NCBI RefSeq assembly: GCF_047675955.1
Contig: NC_132916.1
Location: 65,651,481-65,715,480 of the forward strand
DNA: 64,000 bases
Direction: 5' to 3'
Source of the DNA: Chlorocebus sabaeus
Taxonomy: Eukaryota; Chordata; Mammalia; Primates; Cercopithecidae
The first letter of the stretch is position 1; the number at the start of each line of letters is the position of its first letter. The notes under the pieces are model-generated. The model made no database searches and was not told the origin of the DNA. It saw only the letters and a list, made by a program, of their open reading frames with translations. A program made the position numbers and the translations under genes. Positions 1 through 10,819 of the stretch are shown in pieces.

Positions 1-712
1 ATGTTGCTGCAAATGACAGCTTTTATTCTTTTTTATGTCTGAGTAATAGTCCATTCTGTATATGTACATTTTCTTTATCCATTCATCTGTTGATAGACAA
101 AGGTTGATTCCATATCTTAGCTATTGTGAATAGTGCTGCAGTAAATTCCAGAATGCAGATATCTCTTTGATATACTGATTTCTTTTTTTTTTTTTTTTGG
201 ATATATACCCAACAGCGAAATTGTTGGATCATATGGTAGCTCAATTTTAGGTTTTTTGAGGAAGCGCCACACTGTTCTCCGTAATGGCTGTACTAACTTT
301 CATTCCCACCAACAGTGTATGAAGTTTCCCATATTTCCATATCATTACCAGTGCCTGTTATTGCCTGTCTTTTTGGTAAAAGTCATTTTAACTGGGGTGA
401 GACAATATTTCATTATGGCTTTGATTTGAGTTTCTGTGATGATTAGTCATGTTGACATTTTTTCATGTATCTTTTGGCCATTTGTATGTCTTCTTTTGAG
501 ACATGTCTATTCAGGTTATTTTGCCCATTTTTAATCCAATTATCTGTTTTTTTCTTTTCTCCCCCCCCCCCCCCCCCCCCCCGTAGAGTTGTTTGAGCTT
601 CTTATATATTCTGGTTACTAATTACTTGCTACATGGGTAGTTTGAAAATACTTTCTTCATTCTGTGGGTTGTGTATTCACTTTGTTGATTGTTTCCTTCA
701 TTGTGCAGAAGC
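1..712 (-). mobile_element. L1 (LINE-1) 3' fragment, antisense, runs off window start
   Basis: The + strand reads as the complement of the 3' third of L1 ORF2, with recognisable blocks such as CTATTGTGAATAGTGCTGC near 122 and CTTCTTTTGAGACATGTCTA near 490. The match ends near 'GTGCAGAAGC' at about 712, where unrelated sequence begins. A T run at 181-198 and the C run at 561-582 interrupt it. It is an old, non-coding copy; the subfamily (primate or late mammalian L1) is not certain. The 3' end lies outside the window. Confidence 0.85.
561..582. repeat. Homopolymer C22 tract
   Basis: Twenty-two consecutive C residues lie inside the L1 copy, preceded by a T-rich stretch. Long pure C/G homopolymers are uncommon in mammalian DNA. 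The opposite strand is G22, able to form a G-quadruplex, and the C strand could form an i-motif. The length may vary between people or be a sequencing artefact. Confidence 0.95.
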
Positions 713-767
713 TTGATTAGATGCATTTATATCCTAAAAGAATGCTATGGATTTTCTCCACTGAGCA

Positions 768-768
768 T

Positions 769-806
<38 letters not shown>
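768..806. repeat. (CA)n microsatellite
   Basis: An almost pure CA run of about 18 units follows 'CATACAT', just past the L1 end. It is a standard dinucleotide repeat, probably length-polymorphic. The histidine/threonine-rich open frame across it is only the repeat read in one frame. Confidence 0.95.
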
Positions 807-808
<2 letters not shown>

Positions 809-2151
809 CATAGTCTCAGCATATGTCATCAGCAGATAATAGATTTCTCCTTTCATTTTTCTGAAATTGCATTTAGCTATGTGAATCTATGGATGCCCTT
901 GAAGATTCTACTATAATCTAAAGAATGTTTTACATTTTTGTCCTAGGGAGTTCAGATATATTCTATCTAATTGCATCAATTCTTACTATAATGCCAAATT
1001 TTACATACTATTCTTTTACTTAGTTATTTTGCTATTCTTTTACATTTTTGGTCAAAATATCAATTGCACATATGTGAATAATTTATATTGGGTTAAGCTG
1101 CTTAGTGAAATTCATTCATGTTTCTTTTATGCTCTTTTCTCTTACACTTAGAAATTATTTGTTAGTAATTTTCTAATTTTAACAGTAATATTTGGCTATT
1201 GTAGAAAATACAAGAAAGCTAAAAAGAAAATAATGCATATCACACAAAATATTATCAAACACAGATAATGATTATGAAATATTTGACACAATTTTGCCAT
1301 TTTTATATATAACTCTGTACATAAGTATTTATACCCTATATACATTCACGTATATATGTTCACATGACTGAGCTTATTAATGGGTTTATACATGTTTAAT
1401 GGATAGGGTTTGATTATCTAATAGAGATTATATAGTAATAAGATTTTGTACCTTTTTAAATTTCAAAAAGTATAAAATTTCCTATTGTATTAAGATATTT
1501 GAAAACCTCATTATCATCATCTACATAATAGTCTACAGTTAACCATGAGGCATTTCATTCCAGTTTCATAATTATTAAATCAATTTCTTAGTTTTAGACA
1601 CCTTATCACATTTTCTCTACAATAAATGTTTCTGCAATAAATATTTATTGCATAACATTAAACATGTTTTTATTTCTTTTCATTTTTAAAATTTTTAAAA
1701 AGCAATTGCTCAATAAAAAGGCATAAACATTTTTAAGCCTTTTTAAATGATATTCTTGATATCAGAAATCAAGCTGCTTTTAAGAGTTCAATGTTCAAGC
1801 TGCTTTTAAGAGTTGATACATTATTTACTCTAGAGTGCTTAAAATCTCAGGCTTTTTCCTCCAGAGAGATAAAGAAGAAATGTTTGCTCCACACATCATT
1901 GTGAACCAGAATGCCACTTATAAAAAGTTTCTGCTATGTCGCTTCAAGTTTTTCAGTTATTCAATATCCATTAGATTTATTTCTTTATAGAATCTCATAC
2001 AATTGGATGACTGACAGTCACATGAAATCAATAGAGAGTTTTAATATTAAACCTTCACATTAGTTATCATAAATGATTTTTGTTACTGCTATAACTAAAT
2101 CCTTCTTCATAGGTTTTTTTATTTTTCTAGTTTCCCTTTTTGACTTACATA
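807..2151. other. Unassigned AT-rich DNA
   Basis: I recognise no gene or repeat family here. There are many stops in all frames. The only structure seen is a short duplication at 1769-1814. Confidence 0.6.
1769..1814. repeat. Short 26-bp-spaced direct duplication
   Basis: The 20-mer TCAAGCTGCTTTTAAGAGTT occurs at 1769-1788 and again at 1795-1814, a period of 26 bp. It looks like a small local duplication. Confidence 0.9.
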
Positions 2152-2225
2152 CTTTTTTTTTTTAACTTTTGAGACAGGGTCTGGCTCTGTCTCTCTGGCT
2201 GAAGTGCAGTGGTGCAATCTCAGCA
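2152..2225 (-). mobile_element. Alu 3'-end fragment, antisense
   Basis: A T tract followed by GAGACAGGGTCTGGCTCTGT and GAAGTGCAGTGGTGCAATCT matches the 3' end of an Alu read in reverse. It stops after about 65 bp and gives way to unrelated sequence, so only the end of the right monomer is present. Confidence 0.75.
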
Positions 2226-2473
2226 ACGTATATAGTTTTTAAAAAATAACTTCGCATTCTTTAAATGCAGAGATTTGAAAAACACATTTTGTATTTAAAC
2301 ACACGATTGATTATTTTATTTTCACAAATGCAAGTTATTCATTAAATTACCCCACCATATTTGAAATAAAACAATTGCACATACTTGTGTATCTTATCCC
2401 CATAATGCATGGATTTTGTTGATATGTTCTGATATTTATACTTAATTTATTAATAATAAAGTATGATTTTGTT

Positions 2474-2530
2474 TTACATATATATGTGTATATTTTATAT
2501 ATATATACACACACACATATGTATATATGT

Positions 2531-2555
<25 letters not shown>
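2474..2555. repeat. Compound TA/TG/CA and (AG)12 microsatellite
   Basis: Alternating TA/TG/CA sequence from 2474 to about 2530 is followed by a pure AG run at 2531-2555. It abuts the poly-T tail of the next Alu, as is common for microsatellites seeded by Alu tails. Confidence 0.9.
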
Positions 2556-2561
<6 letters not shown>

Positions 2562-2693
2562 GAGGCAGAGTCTCGCTTTGTCTCCCAGGCTGGAGTGCAG
2601 TGGCATGATCTCCACTCACTGCCGGGTTCAATGGATTCTCATGCCTCAGCCTCCCAAATAGCGGGCATTACAGGCAGGTGCCACAATGCCTGG

Positions 2694-2728
<35 letters not shown>

Positions 2729-2850
2729 ATATTTTCAGTAGAGACAGGGTTTCACTATCAGGCTGGTCTTGAACTTCCAACCTCAAGTGATCCGCCCGCC
2801 TTGGCCTCCCAAATTGCTGTGGTTACAGGCATGAGCCACCGTGCCCAGCC
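2556..2850 (-). mobile_element. Full-length Alu (AluS-like), antisense
   Basis: It runs from the T tail at 2556 through both monomers to GTGCCCAGCC at 2850. 'CTCAAGTGATCCGCCCGCC' resembles AluS. The central A-rich linker has grown into a T run at about 2695-2727. No clear target duplication is visible. Proline/serine- and phenylalanine-rich open frames here are Alu sequence, not genes. Confidence 0.9.
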
Positions 2851-2974
2851 AAGAAATATATTTTTAATAATTATTTTTATATTTACCATATTTTATAACT
2901 ATGATTAATGATCTGAAATATACATTATATTTATGATTTCATTTCTTATACACTTTTAAAAATCTCTGCCCCAC

Positions 2975-3335
2975 CCCACAGGTGTTTAGACCAGATGTTT
3001 TTGTGCAGATAAGGGAACCTGTATAGGGTCTTGCCTGGGCATGCCTGCAACAGACTGGAGGCCCTCCTGCACTGGAGGAATGGGATGGAGGCACCAGGAA
3101 TCTGGAACTTAGGCAGGGAAGGAACTTGGTCTCTTCAGCTCATGTATGGTGGCCTGTTATTCCATTTCTGAGGGGGAAGCCTGCTGGCAAGACCCCTCTC
3201 TTTTCTAAAAGATCCCCTTTAGTGAATAAATTCCACCCTCCTCACCCTTCAATATTTCTTCATGCCTAATTCTTTCTAGTCATCAGACAAAAACCCAGAT
3301 TTAGTTGAGCTAAGGAGTAAAAAGTCCTCCATCAA
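2975..3335 (+). repeat. LTR-like segment with poly(A) signal (family uncertain)
   Basis: A locally GC-richer block contains AATAAA at 3225-3230, followed by pyrimidine-rich sequence and 'AGTTGAGCTAAGGA'. This layout resembles the 3' part (U3 end, R, U5) of a class I endogenous retrovirus LTR. I cannot name the family and see no matching partner LTR or target duplication. A repeat-library search would decide. Confidence 0.4.
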
Positions 3336-5119
3336 TTTTATCTTTGAATTTTCAACCTACAGAAAAGTTGTAAGAATAGTACAACTATAAGTGAATTGCA
3401 GAACTCACTAATCGCTAACATTTTTTCACATGTGCATTCTCTCTCTGTGTGGGAGTTTCTTGAACTATTTGAAGGTAATATATTTCTTCTCCTTTAAATG
3501 TTTTGGCATGTATTTCCTAAAAAGATTATCTGATGTAACCATAATTAAATCATCCTACTCAGTTAATTTAACTATGTTAAATACTAATGTATAATAGTCA
3601 ATATTTAAATTTCTCTGATTGCTCCAATAATGTTACTTACAGCTGTTTGATGTTTTTCTTGTTTGTTGTTTAATCCAGGAATCAATCAAGAATTACGTAT
3701 GCACTGGATTTAGTGGTTAGAAGAGTTTACAAATTCTCATTTATTTTAATTTAATTATTTATTCTATCTTTTATGCCATTAATATTTTCATATATCCAGG
3801 CCAACTGTTTTAGAGAGTATTCTTCAATTTGTCTTTGTCCATTGTATCTTCATAATTAGATACAGTTGAAGAGTTTTGGAGGAACCGTTGCATAGGTGAT
3901 CTATCTGTTCATTATATCTCATCATGGTTTATACTGATGTAAATTATGAAAATGCTGAGTTTGACCTCTTTGGTTAAGGCTAAATCACAAAATTTATCTA
4001 TTATTGGACCCTTTTTCCACTTTATTATAAATAAGTAATTTATAGTTTATTCATTTGAATTCCTAAGAATATCCCATTCCCCGGTAAACTTTCATATAAT
4101 ATTTTAGTCTCCATTTATATGTCTTCCCTTAATCATTTATTACCAGGGTGAATACATATAATGATTTTCTAATTATTTTATTTATTTTATGTTTCTTAGT
4201 TGCTATTTTCTGTAAATAAAAGCTTTTACCACAAGCTGATCAACACATTTTATTTTCATGATTTTTATTGCCAATTTTGACTCACAGACATTTTTATGCT
4301 TCTATAAATTATTGATTGTGTTATTTAAATTATCCCTGTATGAGCCACTGAGATACCCTTTAGCTGGATACTGGCATCTTTTGACAAGTTCACATAAGTA
4401 CATATTTACTTCTTCCATCCTTAGAATAAAAGATAGTTCAGGTTCTTCTTGCACTTTTCTGCACCAGACATAAAATCAGACATTTCTCTAAGGAACCCAG
4501 AATTTTTTTGAGTCATTAATGCCACTTGTATTTTTAATTTTTACTCTTTTCTTAGGGCACAGCTATAGTTATATATATGTATATGCATATTTTTATAATA
4601 ATTTAATTTTGATAACTCAAATCCCAACCCAATGGAATTTTTTCTCTTTTTATACAAATCCATATTTTTATTTTCTCTATCATGGTGAAATATGTGGTTC
4701 CCCAAAAATATTAATATACTTAATATTTCACTTAGGCTTACAATATGCATAAAATAGATTCACAGTTACAGTGCTAATGCCTATGCCAAAAAATCAATTT
4801 ACTAGATAAAGTTCAAGATCACTTTGTAGTTTGTTTCTTCTTCCCCTTCGTATGTCTAAACTGTTTACAATCAGTGTTCAAATTTTTCTTGGAATATTTT
4901 TTTCCTCCTATGAGACTACACTCTCAACTTGATATATGTTTCATTTGTTTCCTTTTATTTTCAGCTTTAAGCATTTTTCTCTATGTTTTTTGAGTTAGTT
5001 TTAAAAGTCAAATGTGTTGCAGCAAAACTTACTTCTGATATTATAACCATTTAAGGATACAGTTGGACAAGTTTTGTTTTTTTGTGTGACTATTTTTTGG
5101 ATCTCTGGTTATACATTAC
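3336..5119 (-). mobile_element. Old mammalian L1 (L1ME/L1M type) 3' UTR, antisense
   Basis: Strongly diverged reverse-strand L1M 3' UTR. Recognisable islands include CAATCAAGAATTACGTATGC near 3684, the 'TTTGACCTCTTTGGTTAAGG' block near 3960 and CATTTCTCTAAGGAACCCAG near 4480. It appears to be the start of one long element that resumes at 6346 and 8263 after younger insertions. Non-coding. Confidence 0.7.
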
Positions 5120-5330
5120 TTTTTTAAAAACTTGAAAAATAAAAATTATATATATTTACTGTGTACAACATAATGTATTGAAATATATATACATTGCGGA
5201 AAGGCTCAATTATGCAAATTAACAGGAATGGTACTTATCTTCTTTGATGGTGAAACATGTAAATCTATGCCCTTAGCCATGTTCAAAATACAATATATTG
5301 TTATTAACTATAATTACAGACATTTTTATG

Positions 5331-5368
5331 CCAAGTAGCTGGGATTACAGGTACGTGCCACCATGCCC

Positions 5369-5400
<32 letters not shown>

Positions 5401-5496
5401 GTATTTTTAGTAGAGATGGGGTTTCACTATGTTAGCCAGTCTGGTCTTGAACTCCTGACCTCAAATGATCCACCTGCCTTGGCCTCCCAAATTGCT
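5331..5496 (-). mobile_element. Truncated Alu, antisense
   Basis: It starts inside the right monomer at CCAAGTAGCTGGGATTACAG, includes a long T run from the central linker, and ends at 'GGCCTCCCAAATTGCT'. Both ends of a normal Alu are missing. The flanks are not a target duplication but diverged copies of the same L1 interval (5261-5319 and 5508-5565). Confidence 0.85.
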
Positions 5497-5857
5497 TAAA
5501 ACACTTGAAATCTACAACCCTAGCAGTGTTCAAAATAAAATATATTGTTGTTAACTATAATCACCATGTCATATAATAGATATCTTGAGGAAAATTTCTA
5601 TTTAAATGAAATTTTATATCCTTTGACCAACATCTCCCCAACCCAAACCGCCACTCACTTAATCTCCTAGTAACCACTATCCTACTGTCTTCTATGAGTT
5701 CAAAATTTTTAGATTCCACATGTAAGTGAGATCATGTGGTATTTGCCTTTCTGGGCCTGGATTACTTCATTTACCACAATGTCCATCAGGTCCATCTATG
5801 TTTTCACAAATCACAGGAATTCCTTCTTCATTAGGACTGAATAGTGTTCCACATGCA

Positions 5858-5870
5858 TGCCTACAACATT

Positions 5871-5917
<47 letters not shown>

Positions 5918-6195
5918 TTTTTGAGATAGGAGTCTCGCTCTGTTGCCCAGGGTGGAGTGCAGTGAAGCGATCTCAGCTCACTACAAGCTCCGCCTCCCGG
6001 GTTCATGCCATTCTCTTATCTCAGCCTCCCGCCATCACGCCCGGCTAATTTTTGGTATTTTTCGTAGGGACGGGGTTTCATCGTGTTAGCCAGGACGGTC
6101 TCGGACCCCTGACATTGTGATCCGCTCGCCTCGACCTCCCAAAGTGCTGAGATTACAGGTGTGAGCCACCACGCCAGGCCTGCCTACAACATTTT
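5858..6195 (-). mobile_element. AluY with (TTTA)n tail and 15-bp target duplication, antisense
   Basis: The element spans 5873-6180. TGCCTACAACATTTT lies on both sides (5858-5872 and 6181-6195), a perfect target-site duplication. The body has AluY-type sequence (AAGCTCCGCCTCCCGGGTTC) and lacks about 20 bp around 'GAGTAGCTGGGACTAC'. The A tail has become about 12 units of TTTA, a likely polymorphic tetranucleotide repeat. It is inserted in the antisense L1. Confidence 0.92.
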
Positions 6196-6345
6196 CTTTA
6201 TCCATTCATCCACTGATGGACACTCAGGTTGATTCCATATCTTAGCTATTGTGAATAGTGCTGCAATTAACATGGAAAAACAGATATCTCTTCGACAGAC
6301 TGATTTCATTTCCTTTGGATATATGCTAAATAGTGGGATTGCTGC

Positions 6346-7424
6346 ACAAATTTGATGAGTTTCGACAAATACATATACCCGTGGAACCATCAATACAATA
6401 AACACAGGATATTGATGTCCACCCAGAAGTTTCTTTCTCTTTTCATGTTAATTTGCCCACCTCTAAATTCCTGGCCCAGGGCTATACCTGATCATCTTTC
6501 TGTCTCTATAAATTAGTTTTACTTTTAGAATTTTACATTAATAAATTCATGTAGTATGTACACACTTGTGACTAGCTTTTCTTCTCTCATATTTTAGTTT
6601 TAGTATCTTAGTTTTTGTTTTTGTTTTCATGTTACACGGATCACTAATTTGTTTTTTATTTTTACATAATTTCATTATAGGGCCATGACAAAATTTTCTT
6701 ATTTGAGTTTTAAGCCATGATGTATATAACTAGTATGTATAAATGTATCTATGAGAATTTATAAACAAGTAATTTCTGGACATACATTTTTATTTCCATC
6801 TGGTAATGAACTAGAAGCAGAAAAGTTATATCATATGGTGAGTGTATGCTTACATTTATAGGAAACTCACAATTGTTTATTAAAATGGTTTTCAGAACTA
6901 TGTAATTTGTGGGGACCAGAACACAATGATATTTGGAATTACTTGTCAAAAAGTTATCAAAAATTTCAAGACGGTCACAACAGAGTTTTAAGCCAAACAC
7001 AAGACTCTTCTAATCCCTATGTAACTGCACAGGTTGCATGCACACAAACCAGCCCTGGTGTTTATACCATGTTTCATTACAACCAGCAATGTATGTGAGG
7101 CCCGGTTGCTCCACATGCTTGCCAGGATTTGGTAATGTTGTTCTCTAATTTTGATCATTTCGGGGTTAATTAGTAATACCTAGTTGTGATAATTATTTAT
7201 ATTTCTCTGAAGAAAAAGGATACTATTAATAATCATTTTAATAGCCATTTGCATAAGTACTCTGAAGTAACTATTCTCATCTGTTCCATATTTTTACCGA
7301 GTTTTGTCTTTTTATTCATTTGTAATAGTTATTTTATCATCTGAATACATGTGTGAAATGTCTATTGAAGATATTTTTTCATAATATGTGGATTTTCTAA
7401 TTTTAATTAGGTATTTTATTTTTA
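6346..7424 (-). mobile_element. Old L1ME-type element, antisense, continued
   Basis: Reverse-strand L1M sequence resumes with TTTGATGAGTTTCGACAAAT and continues through 'AGTGTATGCTTACATTTATAG' (about 6840). After a small insertion it goes on from 'CAGCAATGTATGTGAGG' (about 7084) into ORF2. It is contiguous in consensus order with 3336-5119 and 8263-9765. Confidence 0.7.
6905..7049. mobile_element. Possible hAT-type DNA transposon remnant inside L1
   Basis: About 145 bp absent from the L1 consensus order separates two L1 blocks. Its right edge, 'GCACAGGTTGCATGCACAC...CCAGCCCTG', resembles hAT MITE ends of the CAGGGC type. An 8-bp target duplication cannot be made out. Confidence 0.35.
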
Positions 7425-8262
7425 AACTTTTATTTTAGAATCAGGGGTATATGTACAGATTCATTGCAGAGGTATACTGTGTGATGCTAAGGCTTAAAGT
7501 ATGAATGAACCTGTCACCTAGGTAGTGAGCATACTACCCAACAGGCAGGTTTCTTCAACCCTTATTCCTTTCACTTGCTTCCCCTTCTTGTAGTCCCCAG
7601 TGTCTATTGTTCCCATTTTTATAACCATATGTACACAATGTTTAGCTCCCATTTATAAGTGAGAACATGCAGTATTTGGTTTTCTGCCCCTATGTTAGTT
7701 CATTTAAGATAATGGTTTCCAGCTGCATCCATGTTGCTGCAAATAATATGATTTCATTCTTTTTTATGACTGTGTAGTATGCCACAGTATATGTGTATCA
7801 CATTTTCTTCATCCAATCCACCATTGATGGGCACCTGCGTTTACTCTATGTCTTTGCTGTTGTGAATTGCACTCCAATGAACATGCAATTGAGTGTGTCT
7901 TTTTGGTAGAAAAATTTATTTTCCTTTGGGTATATACACAGTAATCAGATTACTGGGTCAAAATGTAGGTCAGCTCTCAGATCTTTGAGAAATCTCCAAA
8001 CTGCTCTTTACAGTGGCTGCACTAATTTGCATTCCCATCAACAGCGTATAAATGTTCCCTTTTCTCTTTAGCCTTGCCAACATCTAATTTTTTACTTTTT
8101 AACAAAAGCCATTCTGACTGGTGAGTAATGATGAGCATTTTTTTATATATTTGTTGGCTACATGCATATCTTCTTTTGAGAAGTGTCTATTCATGTCCTT
8201 TGCCCACTTTTTAACGGAGTTATTTATTTTTTCTTGTTGACTTGTTTAAGCTTCTTACAGAT
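7425..8262 (-). mobile_element. L1 (L1P/L1PB-like) 3' fragment, antisense
   Basis: It begins with TTTAAACTTTTATTTTAGAA and 'GGTATACTGTGTGATGC', the reversed 3' UTR of a primate-era L1. It continues through AAGTGAGAACATGCAGTATT (7660), CATCCATGTTGCTGCAAATA and AAGTGTCTATTCATGTCCTT (8183). It is 5'-truncated near 8262. The older L1 on either side is consecutive in consensus order, so this copy inserted into it. Confidence 0.82.
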
Positions 8263-9765
8263 TCTTATTTTCTTTATGGCTTCTTTAGAAAAACAAAAGT
8301 TTATTTTTTTTGTTTTAATAATGAAATTCAACATTTTTCAATTTTTTTTTTTGGTTGGGGGGGTAACATTGTGCTAAGACATTTTTGCTTGCCTCAAAAT
8401 CATGGACAAGTTCTTTTATGTATTCTTCTAAATTTGTTTTTTTGCTTCAACATTAGTGTCTATAATTTGTTTTGCATTCATTTTTGTACATTGTGAAGTA
8501 AAGGAAAAGATTTATTTTTTTTAAGGTTCTATATGGATATTAGATTTTGTAGAAATATGTTGAAGAGCTTATTTTTTCCATAAATTATCTTGATACCATT
8601 TTCAAAACAACTGTCTATGTGGAGGGTCTATATCTGCAATATGTACTACTTTTTTTTCGTTTTCTAATTTATCCCTATGAAATACCAGACTGTTTAGACT
8701 ATACTTTTTTTAAATTTGAGAATTATCAACTCATACTTTACTAAGTCCTCAAACTTCCTTCATTTTCAAAATTGTATTGTCAGTTGTAGGCAATTTGGTT
8801 TTGCAAATAGTTTTACAATCAGCTTACCAATTTTTATCAAAAGCTTAATGAAATTTTGAATGTGACTTATTGTTAAATCTGTAGACCAATTAACCCTGTA
8901 AATCATTGAGTTTTCCAATTAAACATTGAATATTGTTCTATTTGAGTTTATTTTAAAAATTTCTCTCAGCAGGCCGGGCTAGGTGGCTCACGCCTATAAT
9001 CCCAGCACTTTGGGAGGCCAAAGCGGGCAAATCACAAAGTCAGGAGATCGAGACCATCCTGGCTAATAGTGAAATCTCGTCTCTACTGAAAAACATACAA
9101 ATAATTTAGCCAGCATGGTGGCAGGCGCCTGTAGTCCCAGCTCTTCGGGAGGCTGAGGTAGGAGAATGGAGTGAACCTGTGAGGAAGAGCTTGCAGTGAG
9201 CAGAGATCGCGCCACTGCTCTCTAGCCTAGGTGATAGAGTGAGACTCCATCTCAAAAAATAAAAAATAAAAAAATTCTCTCAGCAATGTTTTATAGTTTT
9301 CAGTGTGCAAGTATTGCAGATATTTTGTTGCATTTATCCTTAATTGTTCATGTTTATAAAACTTGTATAAATCAATTTTTAAAATTCAATGTTATAATTT
9401 TTAATTGTAATTTAGAAATGTAATTATTTAGGGAAATTGATTTTGTATTATGCCATCACATTAAATGTATTTATTAGGTTTAATAGTTCTTTTTAATTAT
9501 TCAGAATTTTCTATGATCACACAGTGTATCTGCAAATATTCAAAATTAACTTCTTTTAATCTACATGTTTTTAAATCACTTTCTTGTCTTATTGCACTTT
9601 CTAGTACTTAAAATTAATTGAAATAGTAAGACAGATTGACTAGCCATATCTTGTTTCCTCTTTCACATTAAAGTATAATGCTATTGTTATATTTTTTTCC
9701 TTTTCGTAAAATGCCCTTTATTAGGTTGAAGATATTCCTGCCTATTCCTAGTTTGCTTATAGGTT
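8263..9765 (-). mobile_element. Old L1ME-type element (ORF2 part), antisense, continued
   Basis: Sequence resumes with 'TTTCTTTATGGC...AACAAAAGTTTATT', which follows directly in L1 order from 7424. It runs through AATGTTTTATAGTTTTCAGT (9286) to 'CTTTATTAGGTTGAAGATATTCC' (about 9716-9738). An AluY interrupts it at 8972-9273. The decayed ORF2 has stops in all frames. Confidence 0.7.
8961..9285 (+). mobile_element. AluY with target duplication, sense
   Basis: The Alu body is 8972-9273, flanked by TTCTCTCAGCA at 8961-8971 and 9275-9285. GTCAGGAGATCGAGACCATC and 'GGAAGAGCTTGCAGTGAGC' match AluY. The tail is AAAAAATAAAAAATAAAAA. It sits in the antisense old L1. Confidence 0.92.
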
Positions 9766-9925
9766 GCAGTTGAAAGTTGTCACTGGTGGTGAACTGCAAT
9801 GTAAAACTGGAAGAGATAAATTTAAAAGCTGGTGTATATACTAACTAATAAAGTAACATGGGAAATTTTAATTATATTGACAATGAAACTAGATGGCCAT
9901 TGCTTGAGTAAGTGATGCTGCAGAG

Positions 9926-10167
9926 CAGAGGTCAATAAACGTTTTCTGTAAAGGGCCATATAATATATATATGTAGGCTTTGAGGGTTACATAAAATCTC
10001 TGAACATATTTTTATTTTTTTTCATTCCTTTATTCTTTTTGTTTGGTCATAACTTTTTGTTTCTTTCTGCAATCCTTTAAAAATATAAAACTATTCTTGA
10101 CTCTCAGACCTTCTAATATGAAAGCCAGGACAAATGTGCCCCTGGGGCTTTAGTTTGGTATACTCTG
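9926..10167 (+). mobile_element. MER20-like hAT-Charlie MITE
   Basis: It starts CAGAGGTCAATAAACGTTTT then CTGTAAAGGGCCATATAATA, the classic MER20 5' end. It ends with 'GGGGCTTTAGTTTGGTATACTCTG', the matching reversed terminus. It is non-autonomous, and no intact 8-bp target duplication is visible. Confidence 0.75.
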
Positions 10168-10258
10168 TCCCGGAGATAGATAATGAAAAATTCCTCAAAA
10201 CTATAAATCATCAACTAAATGTTAAGTGTGAAAGCCAGAGGGTTTCCGTGGCAGCATA

Positions 10259-10819
10259 TGTTCCAGTTACTTTTGTAGCATAAAAAATTTTCCAAAAACT
10301 TAGGAGTATAAAACAATCATTTTATTATGCTCCCAACTTCTGTGGTCTGAAATTCAGAAAGGGCACATTAGGGAGTGTTTTTCTCCTCCACAATATTTGG
10401 GAACACTGAACAGCTGGGAGTAATGCTAGGATTGAATTCTGGAATTATCTGTGGGTGTCTTCACTAATATGTCTGGCACTTGATCCTGGTTGGCATAAAT
10501 ATTTGGATCAGCTCAAAATATTGACTATCCATGTGGACATGGTCTATCTATGTTGACTGGCTTTCCTCACTGCATAATGGTCTCAGAGTAAACAGACTTG
10601 TAAAATTGTTGCTTAGGATGCCAAAAGTTACTATCTCAGTATCTGAGGAAGCAGATGCATTATTCAGCTTAGCCTCAGAAGTAGCCGAGTCACTTCTGTT
10701 GTACTATATTGGTTGATGCAGGCACAAACCCTGTCAGATTCAAAGGAATTTGATGTCGATCTCACCTTTCCATGTCATAGTGTCCAATAATTTTGAAGTC
10801 TTTTTAAAAAATTGACACA
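10259..10819 (-). repeat. MLT1-type LTR (3' LTR of provirus)
   Basis: Reads TGTTCCAGTTAC... to ...TTGACACA. Features include ACTTAGGAGTATAAAACAAT at about 10300 and TACTATATTGGTTGATGCAG near 10701, both typical of this MaLR LTR group in reverse. A 61-codon open frame at 10531-10716 is incidental. Confidence 0.72.

Larger units (their letters stand above)
5120..6345 (-). mobile_element. Younger L1 (L1MA/L1MB-like) 3' end, antisense
   Basis: The segment opens with an A/T-rich tail and 'TTACTGTGTACAACATAATG', typical of the reversed L1MA/MB 3' end. It continues through AGATTCCACATGTAAGTGAG at about 5711 and TCCACTGATGGACACTCAGG at 6209 to near 6345, where the older L1 resumes. It is interrupted by a truncated Alu (5331-5496) and an AluY (5873-6180). 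A segment of about 58 bp occurs on both sides of the truncated Alu. Confidence 0.8.

Noticed and set aside
2347..2729. Opposing open frames on both strands
   Set aside because: They read through microsatellite and Alu sequence; serine/leucine and phenylalanine runs come from the repeats.
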